Positions 36,302-50,402 are shown, numbered from the stretch's first letter. The stretch: 64,000 nucleotides of DNA from Branchiostoma floridae (GCF_000003815.2 NC_049983.1:10731482-10795481); one strand, 5' to 3'. A program made the numbers and translations. Notes: a model not told the origin generated them from the sequence alone.

Positions 36302-38746
36302 ATGGATGACCTGCTAACTGAACTTCTGGAGCTGAATTCTAAACCGGTATCGTATGCAGAAAGACTGGTGCGTAGCTTTGCAATTTTGGTTCACTTCTGA
36401 GAGGATTCTGTACATGATAACGAGATGTTTATATCTTGTTTTATTTGACGTTATGAACCATAAAACGTGAAAAGAAATATTCATGTTGTAGATACTCAAA
36501 ATAACCGGATTAAGAAAAAGCCCGTCACTTACTAGTATCCCGAAAAAATTGTAAAAGGGCTTGGAAATAAACCCAAGTATTTTGAATGTCAAGTAGAACT
36601 GTAAGATACTATCTCCAAATGAACGATATATTATAATGTATGCACGCTCTGTACTGAGTCGGTTGACTGTTTACACATGTCAAAGTCACTGATGTGCCAG
36701 CACGTATACGTTAAGAATAGCTGCTATATCAGATATCGCTGTCCCTGGGAGGATACCAGATCCACTGGACAAGATAGCTGACAGAAAATAGAACTAAAAG
36801 GCTACAGCAAATCTGCACTCGCCAAAATAAGATACCAATATCCGGGGACAACATGCAATGCTATATTGAAAATGTTATCTAGTACATTATCTCTGACGTA
36901 GGTTCAACTATCCGCTGGCCATATAGACACAGCCCGAAATAAATAACGGACGGGTCCTTGACCCAGATCTATTCTCGCCTTCACGATCAAGATACAATAT
37001 TGTGTCACGGTGTTGGCTTGCGCAAAGTGAAATAGTGGACCATGCCAAAACGCTGTAACAGTTTCAGTTGAGTAGACTAAAATCGTTGGCCAGGAAGTAA
37101 TTGTAGAATTCCAGTTTGGGCCACTCTTCATCTGGAGGACATTCATCTAAATTTTACTATTCGTGAATTGTCCTGTGTTCTGCATAGTTGACAATAACCC
37201 TCTGTTCCATCATTGACTTTATAAACACACTTTTTTGTTCGGATGAAAAGGGTTAGAAATAAGATTATATATTACAAGGCTCCAAATATAGCTGCCATTG
37301 ACATTAGCTCATTAGCGCATGGTGTGGAGGCGTGAACAACTGACTGACTGCTCAAAAGAAATTGAAAGTAAACTTCAACATTGTACATGACTTTCATCAT
37401 TATTTGCCCTTGAGGTTTTTCTAAAACGCGATATAGATTTAAAAAAAGACTTCGTATTTAAGCAAAATGCAGAAAGACGACGTCAAGGTCAGCATGTAGG
37501 AATTCCCAACGCCATTGTTGCACCTGTTCCAAACCCCGAGAACTTGACATAAGACAAGTGCAATACTTAATTGTCAGGGCAGTGTAACGTTATAGAGGAT
37601 GCACAAAACGTATAAAAGACTACGCATACATGTACAGTATCGACATTTTGTATTGCAAATCTTGTCGCGTATCTTGAAAATACTGGGATAACTAAAATCA
37701 TGTATTTAGTGTCAGGATGCATTCAAAGGTCAGAGGTCGTGGATCCAGCAAGTATTCTATAGTAGTGTACATTTCTTGCAAACACAACACAACATAACAT
37801 AACATAACAACACATAACATAACATAGCATAGCATACACCTTACGAAAAAGTAGATTCGTGAAAACGCTGTTAATGAACTGTATCCAAATTATTTTTCAT
37901 AGGAGAAAGCCCGTGACATGATGCGGACCCGGCGGCGAAGACAGGTGTTCCAGCTGCTGGGGAGGGAGATCGCCATCTGGGAGAGTGATGTGGGGGAGGA
38001 GACGGACCTGGCGATAGGGAAGCGCCTCTGGCCCGGGGTAATATAACATGCACCGCATGCAATCAAACAGTGTGGAACGGCATAGAAGCTCATCTTTGTT
38101 CTTGGTAATCATAGTACTAATCATAGTACAGTGCCAAACTTTCTTCCAACACAAAAGTATACACGGGCCAAATTTTCAACGACCACTGTCGCCCTCTTCG
38201 GGATCAATATTGATGACCTTTTACTTCCGAAATTATACTCGCAAGAGTTACAGACATGTGATTTTATTAACACGTGATCTGGCGGATACGTGACACAAGC
38301 ATTTGGTCAAGCGTGCCAGGAAGTTTATAACGCCCACCTAAAGTAGGACTGTGGAACGACATTTTTTTTGTTTTAGAGTTTCATAATAATGAATAGAAAA
38401 CAATAATAAAACTGTAATACAAAATTAACACGAATTGCGCAATTCTCGTAGTTCTCCAAACTGGTGTTAGTTTAATAGATAGTTTAAATGTTTCTATGAT
38501 GCCGGTACCTGGGTCGATTCCTTTGTTTTGCAATTGTCCTTTCCAATCAGGGAGTGGCGTTTGCTGAGTTTCTGGAGTCCGAGAATTTCAACATGACGTT
38601 TGAAGACAAGAAAGTGATCGAGCTGGGAGCGGGGACAGGACTCGTGGGCATTGCCTTAAGCTTTCTAGGTATGGAAAATACGTTATTTATACACGTTATT
38701 ATGCCGTCACCTCATGTCTTTGTTTGCGTGATTAGTTTATTTATTA

Positions 38747-38830
<84 letters not shown>

Positions 38831-38839
38831 CGCGCGCGT

Positions 38840-38884
<45 letters not shown>

Positions 38885-40119
38885 CGTGCGTGTGTGTGCG
38901 CGCTCGCGTGTGTGCGTGCGCGTGCGTGCGTGGGTGTGTTTGTGTGTAGTGCGCGTGTGCGTGTGCGTGCGTGTACGTATGAATGTACACGCATGTTTGT
39001 CTGTGTAAGCTCTCTCTTCTGTCTCTGTACATGGCACTATGTAAGGTTACAAGAGAGAGTAACAAATGTATACTGGTTTTTGAATGCCGCTCTTGCTATG
39101 AGCATGCGTTAAATATGACAGTTCAGTAATAACAGTTGTTCTTTTATTATTTGCAAATGTTAATGCCATAGGAGCTGACGTGACCCTGACTGACCTACCT
39201 GACATCATTTCCTACACGGAAGAGAACGTGTTAATGAATACCATGAACGACAACACACCATTGTGTAGATATACTCCACAGGTGACGCTAGTCTTGATTG
39301 CTCTTATTAGGGAGGTACAAAATGAACACCTCATATATACCCGTTACCAGATAACTCTTTTTAATGTGTATGGAGTTACATATTAACGCCGTGAAAATGT
39401 TTCCAGCAATATTCATAGTTTCCAGTCGTTCCCAGTCGACAATAGTAAATGTAGGCACTTTACACGGCCTTCCTCACTTCACCCATGTGTAAAAATGGGT
39501 ACCAGGCTTTAGTATGGGAGGTAGAGTATACCTTTACCCTCTGTCTGTACTTCGTAAAATAAGTTACTAAAATTTGAGTGCAGTATCACATTGAGCTCGT
39601 CTGTCCGAAAGCAGATACATAAAGAGTCCATGTCAGGAGACTAACGACTTGTTCTCATGATATATGAAATACATCAAATCCCTCAACTGTTAACTTTGTA
39701 TTTGGAAAACATGTAGGTATAGGGGATTGAAGAGGCTCGTTAACACTTTATGCTACTAAATGGAATCAAGAGCCGATTCTGTTCTTTACATGTTGTGCGT
39801 CTTTCTCTAGGTGCGCCCTCTAACGTGGGGCCAGGACCTTGCAGAATACCCAAGGAACAATCCACGATATGACTACGTCATCGGAATGGAGTGTGTGTAC
39901 ATCGAGCCCGTTTTTAATGACCTCATCGCCACCATCAAACACCTGAGTAGCGAGGACACCGTTATTCTCATTGGATACCATGTAAGGATCAAGGCACGGG
40001 AGGAGAAGTTTAGAAAACTGTTTTTCGACAATTTCAATGTACTAGGTGAATTTGCTGTGAAGGGTCCAGCGTTCACGGTGCTAATGGCCAGAGCTCTACC
40101 CGGGGAAAACACTTCGTGA
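36302..40119 (+). CDS. METTL21-like protein-lysine methyltransferase, tandem copy 2 (5 exons)
   Basis: Exons: 36302-36367, 37903-38037, 38551-38668, 39172-39281, 39811-40119; 245 residues. The last four exons match the sister genes in phase (0,1,0) and sequence. Motif I is [11 protein letters not shown] (90-100), post-I is VTLTDLPD, and the DxxY position reads ECVY (170-173) after YDYVIG. Unlike its sisters it lacks an ATG in the position used by them, and the homologous exon is open to its acceptor. The short upstream exon at 36302 supplies an ATG and 22 codons in phase 0 with a usable donor (CTG/gtgcgt); I infer this exon, it is not proven. An Arg-rich stretch (RTRRRRQ) precedes the conserved [13 protein letters not shown] segment. 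Substrate unknown. Confidence 0.88.
37784..37834. repeat. (AACAT)n microsatellite
   Basis: Ten or so pentamers of the AACAT type with small interruptions, in intron 1 of METTL21-like copy 2, about 70 bp before the exon 2 acceptor. Confidence 0.9.
38749..38975. repeat. (AGTT)n followed by (GT)n/(GCGT)n microsatellite
   Basis: An uninterrupted AGTT array runs to about 38830 and passes directly into GT- and GCGT-rich repeat to about 38975. It begins about 80 bp after the exon 3 donor of METTL21-like copy 2. Frames across it are artefacts. Confidence 0.95.
39452..39625 (+). repeat. SINE family 2, headless fragment
   Basis: Shares CACTTCACCCATGTGTAAAA, the GGGAGGTAGAG/GGGAGGTAAAA block and TTTGAGTGCAGTATCACATT with the full copy at 25913-26205, but lacks the tRNA-like head. 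In intron 4 of METTL21-like copy 2. Confidence 0.75.
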
Positions 40120-40449
40120 CGCATTCGTATTCGTCCAAGATTTGACGTGGCGTTACTTGATGGCATTGGTATAATACTTGTCTACGAGGGCTACATATTC
40201 GGTATCTATCCGATCAACTTATGTTGATCTTACAAGTATCGTCTAGTAATAATAATGTGTCTGAGTCTGATGAATGATCAGGTGTCGTATACTTCTCACC
40301 CCAACGTCTGTATTTGGTATTGTACATAGCAACTTTAATTTTGATCGATATCTCTGAAAATTTTGACGGTATCGTATGGATCAGTACTTGGCAACTGTAT
40401 CGGTTAAATGTTACTTTTGATGGTTCTACATAATGAAAAATGTAAACAG

Positions 40450-40455
40450 AATAAA
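40450..40455 (+). promoter_or_regulatory. poly(A) signal AATAAA, METTL21-like copy 2
   Basis: Canonical hexamer 330 bases after the stop codon, followed by T/G-rich sequence. Confidence 0.65.
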
Positions 40456-41225
40456 AAAAGCTTTTAAAAGACTAAGTATTTACTTCAATGATAGGTAGAT
40501 GTGTTTGCTTTTGTTTTATCATTCGCGCGTTTATGTTTGTTAGAAAAAGGGCACTGTTGGTCCCGTCTGCCATTGAACTTGAGTACGTGACGGTTTCTAA
40601 ATAACAGCGATAGGCAGCCCAACCTTCTTCTATATATTTCCATCTGTCTCGCCCTTGGTCGACGTGATACTCTGTACGTCCATAGTGGTAAAACATCCCG
40701 CCCTCTTCACAATTTGTGACACCATTCCAAGAAAACGCGAAACAAGATACCAATATCGTCTGCCACCACGTAACAAACCTTCTCACCTAATATCCATGTT
40801 TGGCGTTAGACTTCGCAACATTGGATCTGGATGATATTTCTGGACATTTTCGATGGTATCGTGTAGTACAGTACTTGGCAAATACAGCGGTTGCGGAACG
40901 GTCCACATAAAGATGAAAATAGCTCATAATAAACATTAACGATCAAACAGTATTCTTCATATTCTGGATGCCCACAGAGGTCTATTTGTAATGCATGAAT
41001 TTGACCATGACTATTATGTCAACAGTAATTTGATCTAGATTGAAGGGGAAGAGAATGTCCGAAATCACTACCAGTTGGCACACGCGGAATTTCTACTTGA
41101 CCAGTCTAGACCAGTTCACACTAGCTGGTGATTTTTTTTTAAATCCGTGTGGTCCTACAGCCGTTTGAAAGCTCCATTCATTTCACCGTGTACTAGCACG
41201 AGGCAAGAGATAGCACCTGGAAGAA
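40456..41225. other. intergenic between METTL21-like copies 2 and 3
   Basis: No exon or repeat recognised. It should hold the promoter and 5' UTR of copy 3. Confidence 0.5.
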
Positions 41226-44146
<2,921 letters not shown>

Positions 44147-44203
44147 TGCTAAATTATTCATTTCTACGTCATCGGCTGTAACGCGAGACTTCAGCTATAG
44201 AAA

Positions 44204-44209
44204 ATTAAA
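44204..44209 (+). promoter_or_regulatory. poly(A) signal ATTAAA, METTL21-like copy 3
   Basis: Common variant hexamer 58 bases after the stop, followed by GT-rich sequence (CATGTTTCATGTGTGCG). Confidence 0.6.
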
Positions 44210-44229
44210 ATGCAGTTGCAGTTTCATGT

Positions 44230-45396
44230 TTCATGTGTGCGTTTATGTACATCGCAAATAGAATTCCGGACATTTTACAGCAATATACAAATATCCGGGT
44301 GAGAAAATGCATACAGACAGCTGTATAGAATGATGAAAATTAAGATGTATAAGTTGAATTACAGTTGACTGAATCCTGAGTATTTTCAAAGTCTGTTTGC
44401 TGTAGCAATTATAAATATTAATCACAATAAATATATCCAGAATATAATGAGAGTTGTACACATGTATATATGGATCCGTAACTCGGCACCTGCATTAATT
44501 ATTTAGAGGCCTGTCGTTCTATTGGTACCGACCAGGTAAGGTCATCGAATTGTTCCCAGACACATTGTAGACAGATGACACGTCAGCTGACTATCAGTTT
44601 GTGGGGTGTAGGTTGCGGTGGAGCACAAACAACCTTGGGGGACGACGGATTGCAGACGTTCGACTACTGATCCTGTTTAGTTTAGACAGGTAGGAATACA
44701 GATAACGTTACATACAAATGAACCGTTTCGTGCGTTTTGGAGTGGGTAGAAATACAGATGCATACAAATAGACAAATTTCGTGCGTTTCTGAGTGGGTAG
44801 TGTCTGTCACATACAACTATATGTAGATAAGCTCGCCTTTGTTCATAGTGTATCTGGGGACAGTTCAGGTGACAATGCTAGGGATGTCACCAGATACTAG
44901 CTTTTGTATCTATAAGAATAGATGCAATTAGACAAAGCATTACTCACAAGGTTTACAAAGGTTTTCACTTAAAGCTGGCTGTTATTGCTTTCCTAAGCAT
45001 GCTTAATGTGGAAATTCGCATGGAAGATCGTGTAATTTGATTATATGGGATGTCAAATTTGTATGCTGTCACCATCTTGTTCTGGGTGGACGTCAATTCT
45101 AACATCCATAGTGCATGATTATGAGAAAATATTGTGTCTAGTTTAAAAGCGTGTTGTTTACAAGGACTATGGCGACAATAGTGTCTCTGCTTACATGAAG
45201 TATTTGTCAATGGTATGCGCAGAAAACTACCTATGAAAAATTTAGTGTAGATCGCGTGCTTTATATCTGCAGAACGAGATCATATTTACCGGCGTGTAGC
45301 TTGTATTGGGCACGACAATAATAACTACGTTGTACACAAACCGTGGAGGGGGACACGACATAGGCAGCTACTAGATAGCTGTTACCAACCTGCACG
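44230..45396. other. intergenic, nothing recognised
   Basis: Between METTL21-like copy 3 and the small membrane protein cluster. It contains a partly repeated phrase (AGGTAGGAATACAGAT near 44689 and GGGTAGAAATACAGATGCATAC near 44743) but no exon or RNA gene that I can support. Confidence 0.5.
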
Positions 45397-45702
45397 ATGG
45401 CCAACATACTTGCAGAAGACATTTCGTCCCACTACGGCAGCCAGGTTATCATGATAGTAGGTGCGTTGACCTCAGGTTTGATGATACAGATGTTTCCTCT
45501 AAACCTGCTCCCGTATGTCATAGGAGCTGCACTGGTCCTTCTTGGCGCCATCATCTTCTTCAGGAGGACCGTTTTGTACCAGGGTTTCCACAACGACGAC
45601 GAGGAAGAAGACACGCCTTACGTTAACGACAAGAAGATCATGGAAGCCCTACCATCCTGTCAAACGATTGAGCAAGCAGCGGTAGAAGACACTGAACAGT
45701 GA
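45397..45702 (+). CDS. small two-helix membrane protein A1, family not recognised
   Basis: Single uninterrupted frame of 101 residues; ATG in good context (GCACGATGG). Two predicted hydrophobic helices, about residues 17-33 and 36-55, separated by a short FPLNLLP turn, so both ends face the same side. After the second helix comes LYQGFHNDDEEEDT, an acidic segment, and a polar tail rich in Glu. The VGAL-SGLM--MF--NLLPY--GA core and the LYQGF-NDDEEEDT motif are shared with A2 at 47446-47694, which supports real coding. No enzyme motif is visible. I do not know its function. It is followed 258 bp later by B1. Confidence 0.75.
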   Translation: MANILAEDISSHYGSQVIMIVGALTSGLMIQMFPLNLLPYVIGAALVLLGAIIFFRRTVLYQGFHNDDEEEDTPYVNDKKIMEALPSCQTIEQAAVEDTEQ

Positions 45703-45960
45703 CTTGATCAGAATACCTAGAAACACTGACTAGTGATTGTTACAAACAGTTACTCACGGATATTTTACCAACCGAAGATGAGTTTTCCTTCTGATTTATG
45801 ATAAACTAATAATCATTATCGCATCATTCGATTTTCCCTCTTGGCATCTAGTAATACACAGAAGGAACAAACAGCGAGGTCATTTCAGAGTGTAAAAAAA
45901 TCATTTACTAGTGTAAAAAAATCATTTACTATTTCGTGTAATATATGAAGTAGACCCAAA

Positions 45961-46335
45961 ATGGCTTATATCAAATCTACATTTGTACTTGGTTCAATGG
46001 TTGTCGCCTCAACCATCATAGTGGGACTTTTCCTCACCACTCTTCCGTCAAAATCGGTAACTGTAATTATAAAAATCTTCTTGGCTACTGTGGGCCTTAC
46101 TGCACTCGTGTTTGTGGGTTTGATAATCGTGTCGGCATCGGCGATGCTACTGGATGAAAAGTTTTTGAAGAAAGACAAGGAGGGTCGAGTACAGGAAAAG
46201 AAAGAGGGAAAAGAAGAGGACCAAAAAGTGAATGAAGATGAGGAAGAGCAGCAAGACTTGGAAACTACGAATGACGATAAGGCCTTGGTGGTAGACAAAC
46301 ATGGTGTATGTGTCCCACCGAAAAAGGTGAATTAA
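45961..46335 (+). CDS. small two-helix membrane protein B1 with acidic tail, family not recognised
   Basis: Single frame of 124 residues; ATG in good context (AAAATGG). Two hydrophobic helices at about 7-27 and 38-61, then a charged tail rich in Lys and Glu (about 66-104) and a conserved C-terminal signature DK-LV-DKHG--V--KKVN shared with B2 at 48000-48578. The signature at the extreme C-terminus suggests a functional docking or sorting signal; that is inference. ATTAAA signals at 46675 and 46694 could end the transcript. Function unknown. Confidence 0.75.
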   Translation: MAYIKSTFVLGSMVVASTIIVGLFLTTLPSKSVTVIIKIFLATVGLTALVFVGLIIVSASAMLLDEKFLKKDKEGRVQEKKEGKEEDQKVNEDEEEQQDLETTNDDKALVVDKHGVCVPPKKVN

Positions 46336-47445
46336 AGTGAAGTAAAGACAACAAGAGAAATCGGTTTATAGATATGAACGCTCCGGATCTCGAACTTCAT
46401 TTCAAAGAATGAAGAGTAGTGTTGAACTCTAGTTGTGGTTTTAGCTGGAATCGTATTTAGACATACGTCTGTTAATTTAGATTTTAGACATACACCTAAC
46501 AGTATTTGGAAATGTATAACGAGAAATACACATTGGACGTTAATGTTGATGTTTTAACATAGTAACGCTGTGTTAGTCAAGGCTTAGGACTGATGGATAT
46601 ATTCAGCACTTCAGCGGTCACTTCGGACAGATCATCTGTTCTTGTGCCTTATAGGAGCATAAACAGATTTACAGATTAAATTCTATACTAGCAATTAAAT
46701 TCTATACATGTATTTATGACATATTGTGCACGAAAAATGCTACCTTTTCTACTATACGTATTATAAAGGAGCTTAGAATTCTATCAACAAATGTTTCAGT
46801 CGACAGCACGGCACAAGAGAATGGAGAAATTAAATAAGCTAGTTGGGAAACAGTTACAATACACAAGATCTCAACACACGTGTTTGTATTTATCAACAAA
46901 TTATGGAGTAATAAAGTTTCTTGACGAAAAATGCTGTCACGTATTTTTTGACTGCCCATATTTTAAAGAAGTGTGCTCATAAAGGGAAATAGGAACATTG
47001 GCAATGAGAATAGAAACAATTGTAGACAATGTATAGGAAATTCGTATGAGAGATGTTGCAGACCGATGGTTGTGGTATGTTACTTATTTGATTTGCCGAC
47101 ATCACATCGTGACACGTATGTTGATTAAAGTCATACATTATACATTCTTCTTACTATTTACGATGCCAATTTAAGTCTTAATATAATAAGGGTAGGAACA
47201 TGTTCTCCATAGATAAGTGTACGTGTCCAATTTTTAAAACTTACGTCTCGCCGATCGCCTTTATTCCAACTGCTGCCAAGAAAGTGTAGTTACTTTTCAG
47301 AAGTACGGTTGACATGGGTTATATATAGAATAATTTGTTTTTATTTCTTTGCGGTATAAAGTTACCAGGGAATGATATCACGTGTAATATATACCCAGGC
47401 TCCAAATTAAAAGCCGGGAATGATAAAACTGCTTCCACTTTCCAG
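46336..47445. other. intergenic between the two A-B units
   Basis: Contains presumed 3' UTR of B1 with ATTAAA at 46675-46680 and 46694-46699. A TATA-like TTATATATAG lies at about 47319-47328. I see no ATG-starting exon that splices in frame to A2, although one is needed. Confidence 0.4.
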
Positions 47446-47694
47446 CCACATACCATACACCAGAAGAAGACCATAAACTACGACAGACATGTTGTCATCA
47501 CAGTAGGTGCTCTCATCTCTGGGTTGATGACTAAGATGTTTGGTATGAACCTACTCCCGTATATTCTAGGTGCTGTACTTGGTGCTATTGTTTCCGTCTG
47601 GGTCACCATTCTGTACCAGGGGTTCCTTAACGACGACGAAGAAGAAGACACGACGTGTAACTTTCCCGAAGACCAAGTCATCGCAGCTGCGTAA
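47446..47694 (+). CDS. small two-helix membrane protein A2, 3' exon (paralog of A1); start not found
   Basis: The frame matches A1 over two helices and the LYQGFLNDDEEEDT motif and ends in TAA. The frame is open upstream to about 47335 but has no ATG before the first helix. A good acceptor (CTTCCACTTTCCAG) lies at 47445, in phase 0, so I take the exon to begin at 47446 with an unseen 5' coding exon. The alternatives are a start-less pseudogene or a non-AUG start. From 47446 it gives 82 residues. The C-terminal tail is shorter than in A1. B2 follows 305 bp downstream, the same order as A1-B1. Confidence 0.6.
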   Translation, partial: PHTIHQKKTINYDRHVVITVGALISGLMTKMFGMNLLPYILGAVLGAIVSVWVTILYQGFLNDDEEEDTTCNFPEDQVIAAA

Positions 47695-47999
47695 GATATA
47701 CATACGTCATTGGTCTGTTCGGAGACTGTACAGTCGACGGTGGGTGAATGAATTGTACTCAAAGGTTGTGACGTACATATTCAGGTTACAGAGACACGGC
47801 TTCTGATACTGATAAACAGTGCTAGATTGATGATTTCAACTGTTCCATCTTGGGTCTGTTGATTCAGAATCGCATTTAGAACTGGAAAATTATTTCTACC
47901 TGTGCACACACGGCACCTAGCGGAGGCACCCTATACTGCACGAAAAATATTCCCTGATTATAATCTTATATTTGTTGAAAGAGACTCTAAAGAGACAAG

Positions 48000-48578
48000 A
48001 TGAAAGTGTCTAACGCGTTGATGGCCTATGTTGGACTTCCCGGCATGATTGTCACCGCGTGCTTCATGGGAAGCGTTGTCCTGGCCGCCCTACCGCAGAA
48101 TGCGTTGTTCGTAGCCTTGCTAGCTGTTCTGATTATCGCCAACTATGCTCTGTTGGCGTTGGTAAAGATAGTGCCGCCTTACTCTGGCGAATTCGAAGAC
48201 GAGGAGGAAGATGAGGAGGAGCAAGATAAAGAGCAAGTAAAGGAGGAGAAGGAAGTGCAAGAAGAGGATGAAGATGAAGAGCAAGAAAAGGAGAATGATG
48301 AAGAGCAAGAAAATGAGGAGGCTGGAGATCAAAAAGAGGAGGAGGATGAAGATCAAGAAAAGGAGAAGGATAAAGCCCCGGAAGAAGAGGAGGAGGAAGT
48401 ACAAGAAGAGGATGGAGATGAAGAACAAGGACATAAGGAGGATGAAGATCAAGAAAATAAAGAGCAACAAGATGAGGGGAAAGGAGAAGAGCAGGAAGAC
48501 GCAAAACCCGAGAATGAAGACAAGATCTTAGTGATGGACAAACATGGAGACTTTGTTGCAACGAAAAAGGTTAATTAG
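48000..48578 (+). CDS. two-helix membrane protein B2 with long acidic tail (paralog of B1)
   Basis: Single frame of 192 residues. Two hydrophobic helices at about 8-30 and 36-57, a KIVPPYSGEF linker, then about 110 residues made almost entirely of Glu, Asp, Lys and Gln in irregular EDEEQ/EKE repeats (64-173), and a C-terminal DK-LV-DKHG--V--KKVN like B1. The tail is much longer than in B1 and probably expanded by slippage of GAA/GAG/GAT codons. The long minus-strand frames here (116 and 142 codons) are shadows of this tail. Highly charged tails often bind cations or basic partners, but no function is shown. Confidence 0.78.
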   Translation: MKVSNALMAYVGLPGMIVTACFMGSVVLAALPQNALFVALLAVLIIANYALLALVKIVPPYSGEFEDEEEDEEEQDKEQVKEEKEVQEEDEDEEQEKENDEEQENEEAGDQKEEEDEDQEKEKDKAPEEEEEEVQEEDGDEEQGHKEDEDQENKEQQDEGKGEEQEDAKPENEDKILVMDKHGDFVATKKVN

Positions 48579-48779
48579 CACAGGAAAAACATCAAGGGAA
48601 GTAATTTGACATCATATAATCAGTAATGTACGTTGTTAGATACTCCAGATTTTGTGCTTTACATGATAAACATTTCGGTTATATGCTTAGTATAACTATG
48701 AGTTAAACGTTGGAGTCTCTTCTGCACCAGATGGTACGTACGGCGGCGCCCAAAGATATATATAGCCTTGGCTTGGGCC

Positions 48780-48990
48780 AAGAAACTTTGTGCAATCATG
48801 GGGATAGTCAACTTGTAATGGTGAGTGTTCAACAACATGTACCAAACTCTTCTCAAACGTGTGCTAAGCAGAGAAAGCAGCATGTAACATGTTAAAATGT
48901 TGAGTATGACTTTGCCGGGGGTAGAACTCACGACCTACCAAATGCAAGGCGAACATTTCACTCACTTGGTTATTGCACCGATGATACCAA
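48780..48990 (-). repeat. tRNA-derived SINE family 1, copy 4, reverse orientation
   Basis: On the minus strand it reads GCAATAACCAAGTGAGTGAAA, GTTCGCCTTGCATTTGGTAG, GTCGTGAGTTCTACCCCCGG and the TGCTGCTTTCTCTGCTTAGCA body seen in the SLC6 intron copies. It lies about 200 bp after B2. Confidence 0.85.
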
Positions 48991-49940
48991 AGAAAGGACA
49001 ACTTTCAGATTCTGAAACAATATAGCTTTCTGTGACTAGATTTACGACTATTCAGGCATGTAAATTGGACGAGGATCACTTCAGGATATTTACATGTAGA
49101 CTATGTCTTATGACAAATGTCAAAAGTATGCTAGGCATTTAAAAGAGGCTGCAGACTTGCTGATAAAGTAAGTTCATTATGCCCCCTACCATTGCGGGTC
49201 ACGTTTCTCTCACGTGATTGGCACGTGATATTTGCATGCCGCCAGCACGTTTACGAACCATATGGTAGGAGACTACCCATAGGTGCGGGAACCGTGTTAT
49301 AGTAGGCGTAAATTTATACTTAAAGTATTCACACACAATAGGTGCAGTAATAACTGGGGGTCGTTGTTTAGACATATCATCATTTATGATATCCACATCC
49401 GTATGAAGTCATATATCCGTTTCTTTTTTTATGTCCTGATAACAAATGGCAAACACAGTGATACGAGTATATAGGATATGTGTCAAAGCATTGACGTTTG
49501 ATGAATTGCAGAATGAAGTAGAGTTACGTAATGCTGACCTGAACACCAGAGACTTCACCACTCATGTTGAAAGTAACGTTTCACTAGCTTACTGACAGAT
49601 TAGGACAATATTAACCTTTACTCATTTTCTGAATGCCAATACAATTGAATGTGTCCTGTCATTTTGTCGTCAATGATGCGTCTACGTTTATAAACTTTCA
49701 CTATGTTTTCTTATTACATACATATATAATAAGTTCATTTCCTGAAATCCAAAGCATCGTCTAAATATCAGAGACGTCTTCTGTGTTGGCATTTGTGGTT
49801 TTCTGTATGCTGTGAATCCTACATACTTAGCCCAATGCAGAGGACGGTGAAGGGTTTTCCAAGAACTCCTGGCAAAGCACTTAAAAGTGAGACGAAAGCA
49901 ATTCCTCGTGTCTATCTATAACGTACCTGCATAGACACTA
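48991..49940. other. intergenic, nothing recognised
   Basis: No exon, RNA gene or clear repeat seen; frames are short and lack splice context. Confidence 0.5.
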
Positions 49941-49943
49941 ACT

Positions 49944-50196
49944 TTACAGTACCCACGCTCTCTTCGCTGCATCAGATACCATGGCGTCCAAGTGTACAGT
50001 TATCAGTGAAGATACAAGTGTGATACCGCTGGAGACATATTGCAACAGACTGGTAATAGTCTGATATATTGTAGCCATACAGTACGTTAAAATACTTGGA
50101 AGTACAGAGATCAGTGTCAGGCGTTTAGGATGGTAGTGTCCTTTCAGACATGTCTGTTGGATCACTGCCACATCGAGGTAATGGAGCTGCATGTAT
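49944..50196 (-). other. weak terminal-exon candidate, minus strand
   Basis: On the minus strand a strong acceptor (CCATTTTTCTTACAG) at about 50197 opens a frame of 80-odd codons that ends in TAA at 49944. It contains a hydrophobic stretch that could form one or two helices. No partner exon or family is recognised. The + strand of the same DNA offers a competing candidate at 49981-50052: ATG, 24 codons in phase 0, donor CTG/gtaata. At most one is real; both may be chance. Confidence 0.2.
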
Positions 50197-50402
50197 CTGT
50201 AAGAAAAATGGTACGTTAGAAAATCTATAGCTATCGCTGAGTGACCCAGACATGTCTGTATCTATATCTAGACTGTAAGATTGTTTTCAATTGTACCTGC
50301 ACAGAGCGAGAGAAGATGTTTAGTTTGATTTGCTGTGTCAGCTTATTTTGACTACTCTTTATGTATAGTCACACTATAAAACGTCGCTGATTTCATATGC
50401 AG

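Noticed and set aside
48120-48561. Minus-strand frames of 116 and 142 codons rich in Leu, Phe and Pro
   Set aside because: They are the complement of the GA-rich acidic tail of B2; the low-complexity composition follows from that.
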